Assembly: GCF_027244095.1 (NCBI RefSeq) | Contig: NC_069669.1 | Span: 11,000,501-11,064,500 of the forward strand | Length of the DNA: 64,000 nucleotides | Source of the DNA: Hemicordylus capensis | Lineage: Eukaryota > Chordata > Lepidosauria > Squamata > Cordylidae | Reading direction: 5' to 3' | Notes under the pieces: generated by a model | The model's database searches: none | Told to the model about the DNA's origin: nothing | Seen by the model: the letters and a program-made list of their open reading frames with translations, nothing else | Shown here: one piece after another, positions 1 to 11,402 of the stretch | Layout: each line of letters begins with the position of its first letter | How positions within the stretch are numbered: the first letter of the stretch is position 1 | Position numbers and translations under genes: made by a program

Positions 1-2126
1 CTTTCACTCGCACATGCATTCAAGGGAGTCAGCGATGATTCCTGCCCCAGTATCCCGTAGCGACGGGTGATGTCACAAAGGGGGCCGCATCACCAGTTAA
101 CTGCCAACTCAACGGCCGTTGGTCCTCTGAGGTCGAGGACCCTCCTTGGAACTCTGGGGCCCCTGCGGTTCTTCTGGGGGTCTCTCCCTTTCCGGCCACA
201 TCCCTGTCCCCCATGAGAGGCCTCCATCTTCCCCACCATGGCTAGAGGGGCACCCTCCCAAATCCCTCCTGGGAGACCCTTCCCTCCTGCAAGACTCCCT
301 TCTTTGCTGCTGTGAACCCCACAGGACCCAAGGAGGAGCCCTCCTTTTCTGGGTCCCAAATACAATGGCCTCCTTCTTGGAGTGGTGTCTCTTCCAAAGA
401 GGACTCCATGGACAAGTGGGTCTGCCTTCACCATCCAGAGGGACATCTCACTTGCCCTGATGCTTCCTGAAAAACACGCCTTCCGACATTTCAGGGATGA
501 AAAGGGGGCCTTCCAAATGTGTTTCTGGTCCCCCATTCCCCTCTGAAGGGGCACTGCTTGGCCAGAATCTACCCCCAAGGCTGCAATTACTACTACTACA
601 AACATGTGCCAATTTTCACCATTAGGGTCATTAGGAAGGGGATTGAGAATAAAAGTGCTATTCTTGTTATTCCTTTATACAAGCCTCTGACCGTGGTGGC
701 TGGTGGCCAATAGGGTGGTGTGGTGGTGGTGCAGCGAGAAAAGAACTCTGTGCATGCTCAAAGGACCCTTTGTCCGTGTGTCCAAGATGGAGCCCTGGCT
801 TTAAAAGGATGAATGACACATTCTCTAACCCTTCATCAGGCTGAAACATTCTGCCTAACTCTCAAGACTGCACTCTCTCCTACGACCAGAAGTCAATGCA
901 AAAATATGTTGGAGAGAATCCACAGAAAGCTCGATGGATGGAGAGGGACTCTCTCTTGCATTCACCGTTAAATAGGAATAGGAGTAATAATGTGCCTAGC
1001 TAACAGCTGGCATCCAAAACATTGTTCTCAGTGTGTGAATTGCACATAGATGGAAATGGCATTTGAGAAGCCAGTGGACACAGGATCCACAGGGTTCCCA
1101 GACTATGGGAAATACCTATATCGGGCAGCAGCGACATAGGAAGGTGCTGAAAGGCATCATCTCATACTGCACAGGAGATGGCAATGGTCAACCCCACCTG
1201 TGTTCTACCAAAGACAACCACAGGGCTCTGTGGGCGCCAGGAGTCGACACCGACTCGATGGCACAGCTTTACCTTTCTCTTCTGGGGGAGAAAGTTTAGC
1301 TGGAGGAGAGTGAATAGCCCCATTCAATTCCAGCACAGCATTCTTCCAGTGGTTGTTGCTGGTATCTACTTTATATTTGGGGTGGTCTGTGTTGGTTTGT
1401 GATAGATATAGTGAGCCTTGTTGGAACACGGAACCATTTTATTTGTTTTTTCTGTGTAAGCTGCGGTGAGAAGTGGTATATAAATGTTGATAGTTGCCAT
1501 TTAGGCCTATCAAAATGTATGCAGATTCATGTTGGCTTCCTAAAAACAATTTTGTTCAGTTCTCGCCTACAACCGTGGATAACGCAACCACATATAATGA
1601 GATCTTGAGTGAATGGGAATTGGGGGGGGGGGGTTAGGTTCCTGGAGCTAAAAGAGAGGCTTAAAAGGCAATCATAAGAGCAAGAACGTACCGTGTCATG
1701 CTCTCCAGGTCTCCAGCAATGCCCCTCCACCAGCAAACGCCCAATTTTGGAGGTTTTCTATGAAAAATCATGGGGCGGGGGAGGGATTTTAAAAATTGTT
1801 TATTTTACAAAAGAGCCACAAAATGGCTCCGTTCAGCAAAATGGTGGCCAGAAATGACCTTGGAGGTCATTTCCGGCCACCTAGAAACTGTGGATTGGCA
1901 AAATTTTACCCACCCACCCCGCTTCCAAGCAACATATAACGAGGTTAGGTCTCAATTGCCTGACGGCAGATACGCAAACCTGTGGGTGACGGCACCGTGG
2001 ATAACGAGGGCCACCTGTAATCAAGGCATTATTTGCCCCTTGCTCCTCTGAACTTCAGCTCAACTCTTTGGCGTCTGCCTGTTGGTTGCCTTCTGTCTAA
2101 TCGGAATGCACATCTATCCCCAACAG
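1..2126. other. Non-coding start of copy A
   Basis: No convincing gene. Holds a 5'-truncated tRNA-type SINE (about 1,115-1,290), an apparent LINE 3'-end relic (about 1,300-1,500), a short G run at 1,621-1,633 and unique-looking sequence. A - strand open stretch at 90-605 is also open in copy B, but at 1% divergence that carries little weight, and it shows no recognisable domain and no ATG that I could confirm. Confidence 0.5.
1115..1290 (+). mobile_element. tRNA-derived SINE fragment, copy A
   Basis: Same family as the fuller copies at 31,018-31,255 and 59,420-59,672. It keeps the body (gggcagcagcgacatagg, later aaccacagggctctgtgg) and the tail with accgactcgatggcac. The tRNA-like head is missing. 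The duplicate lies at about 19,691-19,855. Confidence 0.7.
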
Positions 2127-3239
2127 CTGTACGAATTCACTGCCTCGGACGAAATGCCACGCACTGTGGCTTTTCACCCCTCGCAACAGATCTTTGCTTG
2201 TGGCTTCGATACTGGCGTGGTGAGGACCATCAGCTTAGCTGCCTCAAAGCTGCTTGAGGAACACAAGTACGTTTGTTTTGGAGTTCAGGTCCTGAATATT
2301 TTTGTCTGTATGAATCCAAAATGACGGGAGTTGACGATGGTCATTTGAAAGGGGAGGTTCCTTCTGGATTGAGGGTCCCCAGATGATGTTGGACTACAAC
2401 TCCCATCATCCCCTGCCACAGTGGCTTTTGGTTGGGAACCCCTGTTAGGGATGTAGGTGGCTATTCGCCTCTGGTGGGAAACTGGAAAAGACACACTGTG
2501 TAAACCTGCCTGATTCCTTTTTTCAGGCTTGATGGTGAAGCCTGGAAAAAAAAATCTGAAATGGGCCAGTCCAGGCAGGTCAATCACCTCACCTGCTGTT
2601 TAAGGAACCAGGCCTCAACTGATGATCTCCTAAGCAATTACTTTGCAATCAATGTGTGGACTCAACCTTCATAGTCACTTCTCCGTTGTGCCTAGCTTTC
2701 TTTCCCCCTTTTCGGTGTCCTCTAGGCAACACCACGACTCAATCACGGGGCTGATCTTCTCCCCAGACGGCAATTTCATGTACAGTTGCTGCGCTCGTGG
2801 GACCCTGGCTCTTTATAATTGTGCTGTCCAGAAAAGTCACATCGTCCGAGTTCTGGGTAAGATCCTTGCCTCTTGAGGCCATCTTCTTCCAGCCTGTCGG
2901 TGGAAGTCCCTAGACGGCAGAACGGAAGAATGGAAATCTAGAGGGGTGTTGTGGCATATACTGGTTAGAGTCTTGGATCAGAGAGGGAGGGAGGAAGGGA
3001 GATCTAAATCTTCCTTTTTGCACTGCAGCCCTTCCCCTGAGTGGGGCACAGTTTGGCCCACTGCTCTTATGTTTGCTTCCTAACAGAGAGGGGGCATGGA
3101 AAGAAGTTCCTATTACGGAACTTTGCCCTGATTTTCCTGCACAAGGTGGTCTCTGTGGGTTTCCTCATGCGAATGGCGTTGGTGCAAATACACTCTGTGT
3201 CTCTTTTCACGAGTTGACCTTCATGCAAACCCTTTGCTC

Positions 3240-3490
3240 AAGTCATTTTTATTTACTTTATTTTATTTTAAATATTTCTGTACCGTCCAAAACTTGCATC
3301 TCTGGGCGGTTTACCATTGAAATCATCTCCAACATTAAATCAATTGACAATTGAGATCATTGCAAACATTTAAAACCCAATATTAAAAATATTAGAACTA
3401 TCAATCTAATTCAAAGCCTGGGTGAATAAATGTGTCTTCAGTGCCTTTTTAAAAGTTGCCGGAGATGGGGAGGCTCTTGTTTAGGGTGAC
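3240..3490 (+). repeat. LINE 3'-end-like interspersed repeat in WDR90 intron (copy A)
   Basis: Shares the phrase aagcctgggtgaa and the following 'acaaatgtgtcttc...gccttttt' pattern with 41,715-42,120, and 'gcatctctgggc' with 43,405-43,430. These are copies of one dispersed family with the 'ctgcccaaa ... tctctgggcagttt' start. The family name is not known to me; the duplicate lies at about 21,815-22,060. Confidence 0.55.
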
Positions 3491-3723
3491 TTGATAGATT
3501 TCCTCCCCTCCTTTGTTTCCTCTCATTGAACAACTGTCTGCCTCACTCCCCAGCTAATGTGGTGGTACAAGATGCTGACCACGGGCCCGATGCCTTGTCG
3601 ATCAGCGCCGACGGACATCTCCTGGCCTTCGTGGGACCTTCCGAGTACATTGTGACTCTGATGGATGCCAGATCCCTAGATGAAGTAAGTGCCATTTCCT
3701 TCCGTCTCGGGTTGCTGCAGAAG

Positions 3724-3817
3724 CAGAAAGGTGTAAAAACTTTATTTGGGTCGTAGACCAGCAATACAAGAATATTAAAATAATAATGATAATAACAATA
3801 ATAAGATGATAATTTAG
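3724..3817. repeat. 94-bp segment present only in copy A
   Basis: Copy B goes directly from ctgcagaag to catttagcc at 22,288-22,305. Copy A has 94 extra bases, AT-rich at the right end (ataat repeats), bounded by agca on both sides. A deletion in copy B through the agca microhomology is the simplest reading. An insertion in A is possible, but no target duplication longer than 4 bp is seen. Confidence 0.75.
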
Positions 3818-4600
3818 CATTTAACCTTTGTGGTTGTGGAGGGATAAGCAGAAACCTGTCAGCAATTTTTTAAATCTAAAACCAGTGAAAATGGAGAGGT
3901 CTGGAATGAGAATTGCTGCTGAGGGACTGGGATATCTCCGGCATTATTTAATCCAGCATAGACCATCATGATTGTTCTTAACAAAATATATTTTATTGCA
4001 AGATTGAAAGATGTTGTAACATACTGTAACATATATGCTATTTTGATTGTATTTGCATAGCAGTATCAGGTTATTCCATTTTGGCATTGCATCGCACGAT
4101 ACTGCCCCCCCCCGCCCTTTCTGGTTGGTTCTGTATATCTCCATGCCATGCCTGACAGACTGCAGCAATGTTGCTAGTCCTCACTGAGGTGGTAAACCTG
4201 TCTGGGTTGTAACATTTCCGGCTGCAGACACTGGGGCTCAGAGGATTGAGGGTTCCTCCAATACCAGGTGGCAGGTGGGATCTTTGTACATAAAAACCTT
4301 GGGGTGGAGAAGGTTAAACGGGACTGTACCATTTCAGACTTTGGGTGGGGTATAACCTTTGAAGTTGCATTTTTTTAAAAAGTAAAGCACCTCCCTTTAA
4401 GTAGAAAGCTAGACACCCGGGAGATATTTCAGCTCAGCCTTCTGAAGTTTTCTATTTGCAAGAAGTTTCAAGCCATTACAAGTTGGATGAACATGAAGCT
4501 GCCAGAACAGCATTTGGTCGGAGGGTCCTGCAACAGGTCCTTCTGGGTCAATAGCTCCAGCTTGGGTATTTTCCCTCCCGTGGTTGGTGCTGTGGTATGT

Positions 4601-5003
4601 CCCAAGCTTGGGTGACCTCCTACACCAGCCGAGAAAGGTACATTGGTACTCACCGTGAAGGTGTCTTCTGGCTGGTGTAGAAGAGGTCACCCAAGGCCCC
4701 CCCCGGGTTGTGTTAGGCTGGAGCTGATGATCTGGTTGTAGGGGGACAGTTTTTCTGTCTTTCTCTGCATTATTGTTTGTATATTGTTGTATATTCTCTG
4801 TTGTGTTCTGTGGTTTTCATTCCGTAGCTTGAGCTGTTTTAAGCACTGAGGAGATCCGCCCACATGCACTGGGTTAAGGATCTTCAAGTATGACTACTTC
4901 CTGCCTTTTGGAGCATGTGGGGGGGATGTAATCCCAAGCTTGGGTGACCTCTTCTACACCAGCCAGAAGACACCTTCACGGTGAGTACCAATGTACCTTT
5001 CTT
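4601..5003. repeat. Inverted repeat in the shortened WDR90 intron (copy A)
   Basis: Arm 4,632-4,697 is the near-perfect reverse complement of 4,934-5,002 (about 65 bp, roughly 235-bp spacer). A third, direct partial copy (cccaagcttgggtgacct) stands at 4,601-4,618, matching 4,933-4,950. The right arm contains ccttcacggtgagtacc, a good 5' splice-site consensus. The element sits exactly where WDR90 exons are missing. It may be a foldback transposon or a rearrangement scar. The duplicate lies at 23,082-23,482. Confidence 0.75.
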
Positions 5004-5595
5004 TTTCGGTGGCCTTATAGGCAATCTAGGAAGAAGTGTGATTGCAATATCAGAAGCAAAGAATTTTGCAACAGAATGCAAGTTCTCCGTTTGGTTACAA
5101 AAGAAAAGCTCCTAGTCCTCATTTTTAAAGTCTTCGTTTTTTGCAAATGGTGGGTTAATTTCCATTCAATGCTTAAAGAGGTTCTGCCGAGTGAGACTTG
5201 TAGTCCTTGGGGAGGGAAGGTGCTTCCCTCATCGGGGCCGAAATCTCAGATTTGGTAAATAGTGTGTCAGTTCACCAGACTTTGCACGATTCATTCCAGT
5301 CTCCGAACATGGAATGGATTTGCTCCAACGTACACACAGCTGGTTGTGACTTCCCCTCTTGCATTTCCTCTCCTAGGTACCCAGCCCTCTGCCTCCCAGC
5401 CTGGCAGCCTTTTGCCCTTGGGATAAAAGCACAATCGTCTACATGGGCTTTGGGCTGCAGAAGGAGGTCTTGTTCTACAGCCTGCTGCAGAAACAGGTGC
5501 CTACGGTTTTCCTCGGTCACTTGTCTGAGATCGGCTCCAGAACTCTGGAGCTGGACTTGATGCTCCACATACGTACAAGGTTGCCCAACGAAAGG

Positions 5596-5690
5596 AGTCA
5601 CCCAGCAAGTTTCATGGCCGAATGGGGATTTGAACTCGGGTCTCCCCGGTCCTAGTCCAGCACTCTAACCACTACACCACGCTGGGCTTG
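5596..5690 (-). mobile_element. Sauria-type SINE fragment (copy A)
   Basis: Reverse complement of a tRNA-like head: gatttgaactcgggtctccc (B-box region) and ctctaaccactacacca (A-box region). It lies between WDR90 exons. Only the head portion is kept. The duplicate is at 24,075-24,169. Confidence 0.8.
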
Positions 5691-5959
5691 AACAAGTTAT
5701 TTTGGGATCCAATCCTTTGGATCTAACATGTCGGAACTTCTCCTTGCTTGTGTGCAGGTTGTGGAGAAGATCCCCCTGCCTTACTTTGCCACGTCGCTGA
5801 GTTTGTCTCCTGCTGCCTGCGTCCTGGCTGTTGGCTTCAACGGTGAGTCTGGGTGTTTGTTCAGCACATAGAGAGCCGGGGCTGATCTCTGAAGACCCTG
5901 CAGGAGGGCAGCTCCTAGACAAGGAGCAAGCTAAGGGGCACCAGGTATTGTGATTCCTC

Positions 5960-6285
5960 CAGCAGAGGTTGCTACATCAGGACAGCTCTGCTGGATCAGG
6001 TCCAAGGCCATTCTAGTCCAGCCTCCTGTTTTCCCCCAGTGACCCACCTCTGACAAGCCCACAGTCAAGAGATGAAGGCCAGCCCTCTCTCCTGCTGTTG
6101 CTCCCCGGCAACTGATATTGAGAGGCATCTTGGCTCTGAGGCAGGAGAGAGGGCATGCCCTCAGTTCTTGCCTGTGGGCTTCTCAGAGGCATCTAGCAAG
6201 TCACTGTGTGAAACAGGATGCTGGACATGGGAGGCCATGGGCCCGATCTCAGTAGGCTGCTGTCATATTCTTGTAGGTGTGTCCT
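5960..6285. mobile_element. CR1-type LINE 3' fragments, in part inverted (copy A)
   Basis: The left half reads as the reverse complement of the CR1-type C-terminal region (ggtccaaggccattctagtc). The right half reads forward (gtgtgaaacaggatgctgga), so two pieces lie head to head inside the last WDR90 intron. Compare 36,440-36,853 and 58,395-58,870. The duplicate lies at about 24,440-24,765. Confidence 0.6.
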
Positions 6286-6596
6286 AGTCCTCCCCCCTCC
6301 TGTCAGAATACCCCCAAACCAGCCTTGGCTGAGATTCTCAGGAAGTGAATGACTTACCCAGTGTGGAGGACTGCACTTTTTCCTGGGCTCTCCTGCAGAA
6401 AAGCCAGTCTTGGTCTCTAGCTTTGCTTACCCCCACAGAGCACCTGCTGAGGCTGATTGACCGCACAGCCAAGACAGAACAGGACTACGCCGGCCACGAC
6501 GATGCCGTCGGCCTCTGCCGCTTCACCCCCTCCGGGAGGCGCCTCTTCACGGCTTCCTTTAACGAGATCCTGGTGTGGGAGGTCCAGAGCAGATGA

Positions 6597-9500
6597 ACCC
6601 AGCTCTCTCACTCGCCTGCTCGAAGGATACCAGCGTGGTGGCCGCTCGGAACCCCTCACTTTGCCCCGTTTGAGCTCCGAGAACTTCTGGTCGTGCCCAG
6701 GAGCTCTGGAGATGCCCCGTTAGACCCGACACGGGACTGTTCCATGGCTTTCGAGAATATGCTTCCGATGTTTGGGGTAGAAATGGCTGATGGCAACCGA
6801 CGACGATGCAGGAGTTGAGGGCCAGCTTTTGCATGGGGGACAGACGTCTCCTGGCTTGCTTGGTTTCAGACACACCTCTTCTTGATTCACAGACCCTGGA
6901 TTACTTGCCTGGAAATCGCCATACTGGGGGTGATCCAGGATTTGGACTCTTGGCTAGATTCCCCCTCCCCAAAACTCAGGATCATCTTGGCTCAATAGGG
7001 TAACTCTCTTGATTGGAACTGAGGCAGAGAAGCTATTTTGAGTGTCCCTCAGATGTAGGTGTTACTTGACATTTATGGGGATGGTTAGAAGTATGATCTT
7101 TTCCCCTGATCCCTGATAACAATGCCAGTAGCTAATTTATTAGTCTTCCTGGTTTCCCCGGCATGGACAGGGAGCATTCTTGGCCACCTTTTCTAAATGG
7201 GATCACAGGTGGTTTATTTAGAAAGTCCCCTTCTGGACTGGGTCATGGCTCTGTCCTCGTGTGGACTTGAGGGTGAGCAATCCTCAATCTCGTTGGCTTT
7301 TCCATAGAAGTATCCCTGACCCCAGGACAGTGACAAAGCCAAGTAACAGAATCACCCTTTTGGAATCTCCCTTGAGAAACAGTGCAAGGAACAAGATTAA
7401 ACTCTTGTTCTTCAAAAAAAAACAAAACCCAACCACTTTTCATTTTGATAGTTGCATCTTAGCTAAGTGGTGTTGAGAATTTGTAAGTCAGAAGAGATTC
7501 TCAGCTCTTTTCCCCCAGTTTGCTGAATTCTCTCAGCAGCCCAGATATGGAAACAAAATTAACTATGCTCAGCAGATACAGGATGGCCACTGGGACCAGA
7601 TCTTGTGAGCACAAAGTTGCCTTTCTGATTAGAAGATTTATTTAAGGAATATTTTATAGTGAAAAATTGTGTGTTTTTTAAACAAAGAATGCATTGGTAG
7701 TAGGGTAGAGAGCTGGCAAAATGGAAACTGGACATCAACTGAGAGGGAAATAACTAATATTTCCCTCTCAGAATTAGACTGTATCAACAACACACACAAC
7801 TGCATTGCTTTTGTCATTTGTAATTTATTACAAGCTGGAAGAGAAGAAAACTGGTCTGCTTGTGTTTAAGTTTTGATTCCTAATAAACGAGTGTGTTTTT
7901 ATGCACCTTTTTGATCCCTGCATTTTTCAGTAAGAGGGTGGGTGAATATATGTGTGTGCATACAGCCCTTTAGCCAGGGGAATGAGTAGTGTGAGTGGGC
8001 AATTCCAAGGAATCGGGCATGGTATCACTTTTCCAGTAACGGAATCAGAAGCTATATCTAAGAATTCTGATTGGTATTGATGAATTTTTGGTAAGTATGG
8101 CACTAAACATTTAATATGGCCTCACAGCAGATGTTCTCTTGCCAGTGGGAACATGTAGGATTAATTTGTAGGTTATTTTTGTAATGGAAACAGTAGCTTG
8201 AAACTATCTAGATTGATTTTTCTAGCTTTAAAAAAGGTCAAGACAAAGACATACATAATACAGCAAGAGGAGGATGTGATCTTAAGATCTTACCTTAAAG
8301 CTTCAGAAGCAGAAAGGGAATGAAATAATTCCCCTCTATGTATCAGATACTGCAGGTTAAGCTAGGAATACTGTTTCCTCTTAGCAGAAAGGTGAAGGAG
8401 ACACATTTCCCCCTATCCTGGCATGAAATTACCATGTTTTCCCTTCTTTGCCCACTAACTCACCACTGATCAAAGGATGATTCCAGTAATACAAAACTGG
8501 ATATACCCAATAAAAAGCTGATTCCTTCAGACCAGGTTTGTTCAAGCCTTTCATAAAAGTTATTAGAGGTAATAAAATAGATTCCGAAATATATACATAG
8601 ACACATGGTTCAAGTGTGGCACAACCCGCAGTCTTTGGCAGTCAGTACAAAAAGAGGTGTGAAGGGAACCAAGAGATTTAAATATTCTGGCTCAGACAGG
8701 CCTAAAAACTTTAAAATAAATTAACTGGAAGGCTGCTGACCTTCTTGAAGTAAATCTACATCTTTCAAAATACTTAAAAATTCTGATGTGATAAGTTAAA
8801 GGCCTAAGCCATCTTCATTAAGGCCTAAGAGTCAACTTCATTATGATTAAGAATACAGTATTGACACATTGCTTTTAAAACAAAAGCAACGTTCAAAGCA
8901 GTTCATATAGCAAACGAAGAAGAAAATAAGTACCCACTGGACTAGACCCATCCACAGATCTATGTAGGTTTGATATTGTTTCCACTTGGTGTGATGGCTA
9001 TCCCCTGTTTGCATCTGGAATGAAGAGGCACACTGCTCCTGAATCTGGAGGCTCTATTTAGCCACCATCACTAGAGTATTTTTTAAAAGAGCCCTCTTGG
9101 CTAGTAGTCATTAAACAAACCTTGGTTAACTCATGGGGCTCAGATAGATGGCACAGATGACCATTTTTTTAAAAAAATTACAATAAGGGGAAAGAGGTTA
9201 AGAAATCCATTCTTTCTACGTGAGGTTTTGCCTTTGTCAAATATTACATGGTAATAAGCCACCTCTCACTTGTCTCCGCATCCTTAAAAAGGCACCTGAA
9301 GCTAGATCAACTTAAAAGGCTGCGTTGGTGGGCGCTCTCAGACTGAAAGCCCAGCAGCCTGTCTCTCCATCATTCCTAATTTGGCAGCAGGAGGAGTCTC
9401 AGCGTCCCCTAAATCCCCATCAATCCACCTAGAAAATGTTGCTATCTGTTTAGCTGGTGCAGACAAGACATTTCAGATGTCTAAAACGTTCACGGAGAGG

Positions 9501-9869
9501 CCTGCCGGAATGCAGTTCTCTGTTCCAGTGTGTGTTTCACATTTTTGCACGCTTCTTTAGGACAAAAGCTGATAAGGGAATAGCCTTGGGAATAGCCTAG
9601 ATGCTTAGCAGCATAACCCTGGCGTTGCCAAGGCGGCATTCCAGACCTTGCATAAGGCAGTCTTAGGTCCGTATTAGTTTTCCCCCACCAGAGGTCAGCA
9701 GCTGGATTTTCCACCTCAGGAACCAAAATATCAGATCGTCACCCTAGGATCTCCTAGGCTCCTTTCCCCTGGGTAGACCTACTTGTGAGGACAGCGGCCC
9801 GTTTCAGAGAGCACAGGCCCGTAAGAGAAGCAGCCAGGTTCTGCACTGGAAGACGACCAGAATGTTCAG
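6597..9869. other. Convergent 3' flank between WDR90 remnant and orphan NAGPA exon (copy A)
   Basis: The first part (6,597-7,900) reads as the WDR90 3' UTR ending in a polyadenylation signal. The rest is AT-rich unique-looking sequence with no repeat that I recognise and no long open frame. The right end probably includes the NAGPA 3' UTR on the - strand. A second AATAAA at 8,509-8,514 (+) has no gene assigned. Confidence 0.5.
7882..7887 (+). terminator. Polyadenylation signal AATAAA (WDR90 copy A)
   Basis: AATAAA followed within 20 bases by a GT-rich stretch (gagtgtgttttt), about 1.3 kb after the WDR90 stop codon. The duplicate signal is at 26,361-26,366. Confidence 0.6.
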
Positions 9870-10803
9870 CTATGGTGCCCAAACATCTGAGCCACGGAGA
9901 GCGTCTTCTGGCTTCTCTTGTAAGAACAGCGTTGCTGACACAGGCTGAGGTGGGGCGCAGGCGTCCTCCACTTGGTCTTCCTTGTCCCATGGACAATCGT
10001 GGCCGGCCTCCCCATTCATGTCCTGCAGCGGGTAGTAGGTATATCTGCCACGCTTGCGTTCCTCTCGGGAGCTGCAGAAGAGGAACCTTACGTTTCCTAT
10101 CACGCTGAGCACAAGCAGCAGAGCCAAGGCTGATGTGATGCCAATCCAAGTCTTCCTGTTGGAAAAATATTACATCTGTATCATACCTTTCTTTGTTGCA
10201 GCTTAAAGGGGGGACAGGACGGGCTACCTATGATCCCAAATGGTCTTCTATCGATAGGATGCTGCCATGTACCAAGTCAGACCCTTGGTCCATCTAGCTC
10301 AGTACTGTCTACCCAGACTGGCAGCAGCCTCTCCAAGGTTTCAGGCAGGAGTCTCCCTCAGGCCAATCTTGGAGATGCTGCCAGGGAGGGGACTTGGAAC
10401 CTTCTGCTCTTCCCAGAGTGGCCCCATCCCCGAAGGGGAATGCACATGTGTATTCTCCCATCCAAATCAGGGTGGACCCTGCTTAGCAAAGTGGGACAAT
10501 TAATGCTTGCTACCACCGGACCAAGGATCTCTAGACCCAGACCTGCTTAGATTTAGCAGAGATGCTGCTGCATTGAGGGCTTCCAGGTCAAGCTCTGGAA
10601 CCCATTTATGATGTAACAGAACATCCAGGAAGCTGAGATTTTAACTGGCTTTTAAGACTCCTCCCGCTTTTAAAACTGCTATGGTACAGGAGACTCCAGA
10701 ACACTGGAAGCTGGAGCAATTAAGCACAACAAGCAAGAATGCACAGCTTACTCTCTGAAGATGAATTCCTCCTGGAGACAAGCCTTCAGGAGACACTGGC
10801 TTT
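9870..10803 (-). pseudogene. NAGPA: Orphan terminal exons of NAGPA (copy A)
   Basis: Two - strand exons, 10752-10803 (52 nt) and 9870-10155 (286 nt, TAG stop), duplicate exons 10 and 11 of the complete gene in copy B. Splice borders and phases are kept. They encode the short cysteine-containing linker, the single transmembrane helix (LALLLVLSVIGNV) and the cytoplasmic tail with YYPLQDMNGE. The preceding nine exons are not in this copy, because the duplication ends at 11,402. On its own this cannot encode the enzyme. It could be used as a 3' exon by an upstream - strand promoter, such as that of the unrecognised gene at 14.5-17.4 kb. Confidence 0.9.
10258..10535 (-). mobile_element. 5S/tRNA chimeric SINE in NAGPA last intron (copy A)
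   Basis: Reads on + as the reverse complement of the SINE: tail (tcagacccttggtccatcta, gactggcagcag), tRNA-derived middle, then the 5S-like head (cccatccaaatcagggtgga, ccctgcttagc). The duplicate is at 28,750-29,027. Confidence 0.85.
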
Positions 10804-10916
10804 CTGGAAAGAGAGTCAGAGAAGAGACTGGAAAAGATGACACTCATTTGCCAGGGTGTGTTCAAGGGACTGTAGGTTTACACAACAGTAACTGATTAAA
10901 ACCAGGCTTAAGTGAC

Positions 10917-11041
10917 ATAGGAACATAGGAAGCTGGCGTACACGGAGTCAGACCCTTGGTCCATCTCGCTCAGTATTGTCTACACTGACTGGCAGTGGCT
11001 TCTCCAAGGTTTTCAGACAGGGGTCTTTCCCAGCCCTACCA
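10917..11041 (-). mobile_element. SINE tail fragment (copy A)
   Basis: Only the 3' tail of the 5S/tRNA SINE family is present (aggaacataggaagctgg ... ctctaccagttacc border). The duplicate is at 29,408-29,532. Confidence 0.75.
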
Positions 11042-11089
11042 GTTACCAATCCACACATGAACCTTTCCCCTTATCCCATGACCGCTAAG

Positions 11090-11402
11090 CCCCAGTACAT
11101 TATGTCAACCAGATCACCTTTATCCACATGCTGTTGACACTCTCAAATAGCTCCAAAACGTTAGTGAGGCAAGACTTGCCCTTGCAGAAGCCAGGCTGGT
11201 TCAGCAAGGCCTGTTCTTCTAGGTGCTTAACCAATTTTGCTCTTAAGCCTGCTTTCCATCAATTTACCCAACACAGTAGTTAAGCTAACCGGCCTGTAGT
11301 TTTCCGGGTCCCCCCGCCACCGGGTCCTTTTTTGTTAACTACTTCCCAGTCCTCTGGTACAGAGTCTGATTGTAGGGACAAATGACATATTTTTGCTAAG
11401 AG
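11090..11402 (-). mobile_element. CR1-like LINE reverse-transcriptase fragment (copy A), cut at duplication edge
   Basis: The - strand, allowing small frame changes, reads PEDWEVVNKKGPG, then ENYRPVSLTTVLGKLMESRL, then LLNQPGFCKGKSCLTNVLEL in outline, which is the N-terminal part of a CR1-group reverse transcriptase. The duplicate at 29,583-29,925 extends farther into the 5' side (LTRGIADLLAK), so copy A was cut here. The exact subfamily is not determined. Confidence 0.7.

Larger units (their letters stand above)
2127..6596 (+). pseudogene. WDR90: WDR90 partial gene, internally shortened, frame open (copy A)
   Basis: WDR90 is a large WD40 protein of centrioles and cilia. Six exons are seen: 2127-2266, 2726-2856, 3554-3684, 5377-5496, 5758-5842 and 6439-6596 (TGA). 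All have GT/AG borders and compatible phases (0/2, 2/1, 1/0, 0/0, 0/1, 1/stop), giving 254 open codons. The first three encode first-propeller sequence (LYEFTASDEMP, ITGLIFSPDGNFMYS, LLAFVGPSEYIVTLMD). The last three match the WDR90 C-terminus (PPSLAAFCPWD, VVEKIPLPYFATSLSLSP, AGHDDAVGLCRFTPS, ILVWEV). The roughly 800 residues that lie between these parts in human WDR90, as I remember it, are absent from the 1.7-kb intron 3684-5377. No start codon or 5' exons are in view. So this is a truncated, internally deleted copy that could still splice in frame. Whether it is expressed is unknown; an intact WDR90 may exist elsewhere. Confidence 0.85.
1..11402 (+). repeat. Segmental duplication, copy A (left part lies outside the window)
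   Basis: Direct repeat of 18,577-29,894. Position 1 pairs with 18,577 and the pairing can be followed to 11,402 / 29,894, where the sequences part abruptly. In the first 600 bases I count about six substitutions, so divergence is near 1%. The offset falls from 18,576 to 18,492, mostly because of a 94-bp segment (3,724-3,817) present only here. Contains the WDR90 remnant and two orphan NAGPA exons. Because copy A is already under way at base 1, the true left edge is unknown. An uncollapsed-haplotype assembly artefact is possible but less likely, since the right flanks differ and unique sequence separates the copies. Confidence 0.95.

Noticed and set aside
90-605. 171-codon open frame on - (and its twin at 18,666-19,181)
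   Set aside because: Open in both copies, but at 1% divergence that means little. No recognisable domain, no confirmed ATG, and an overlapping + frame of similar quality.
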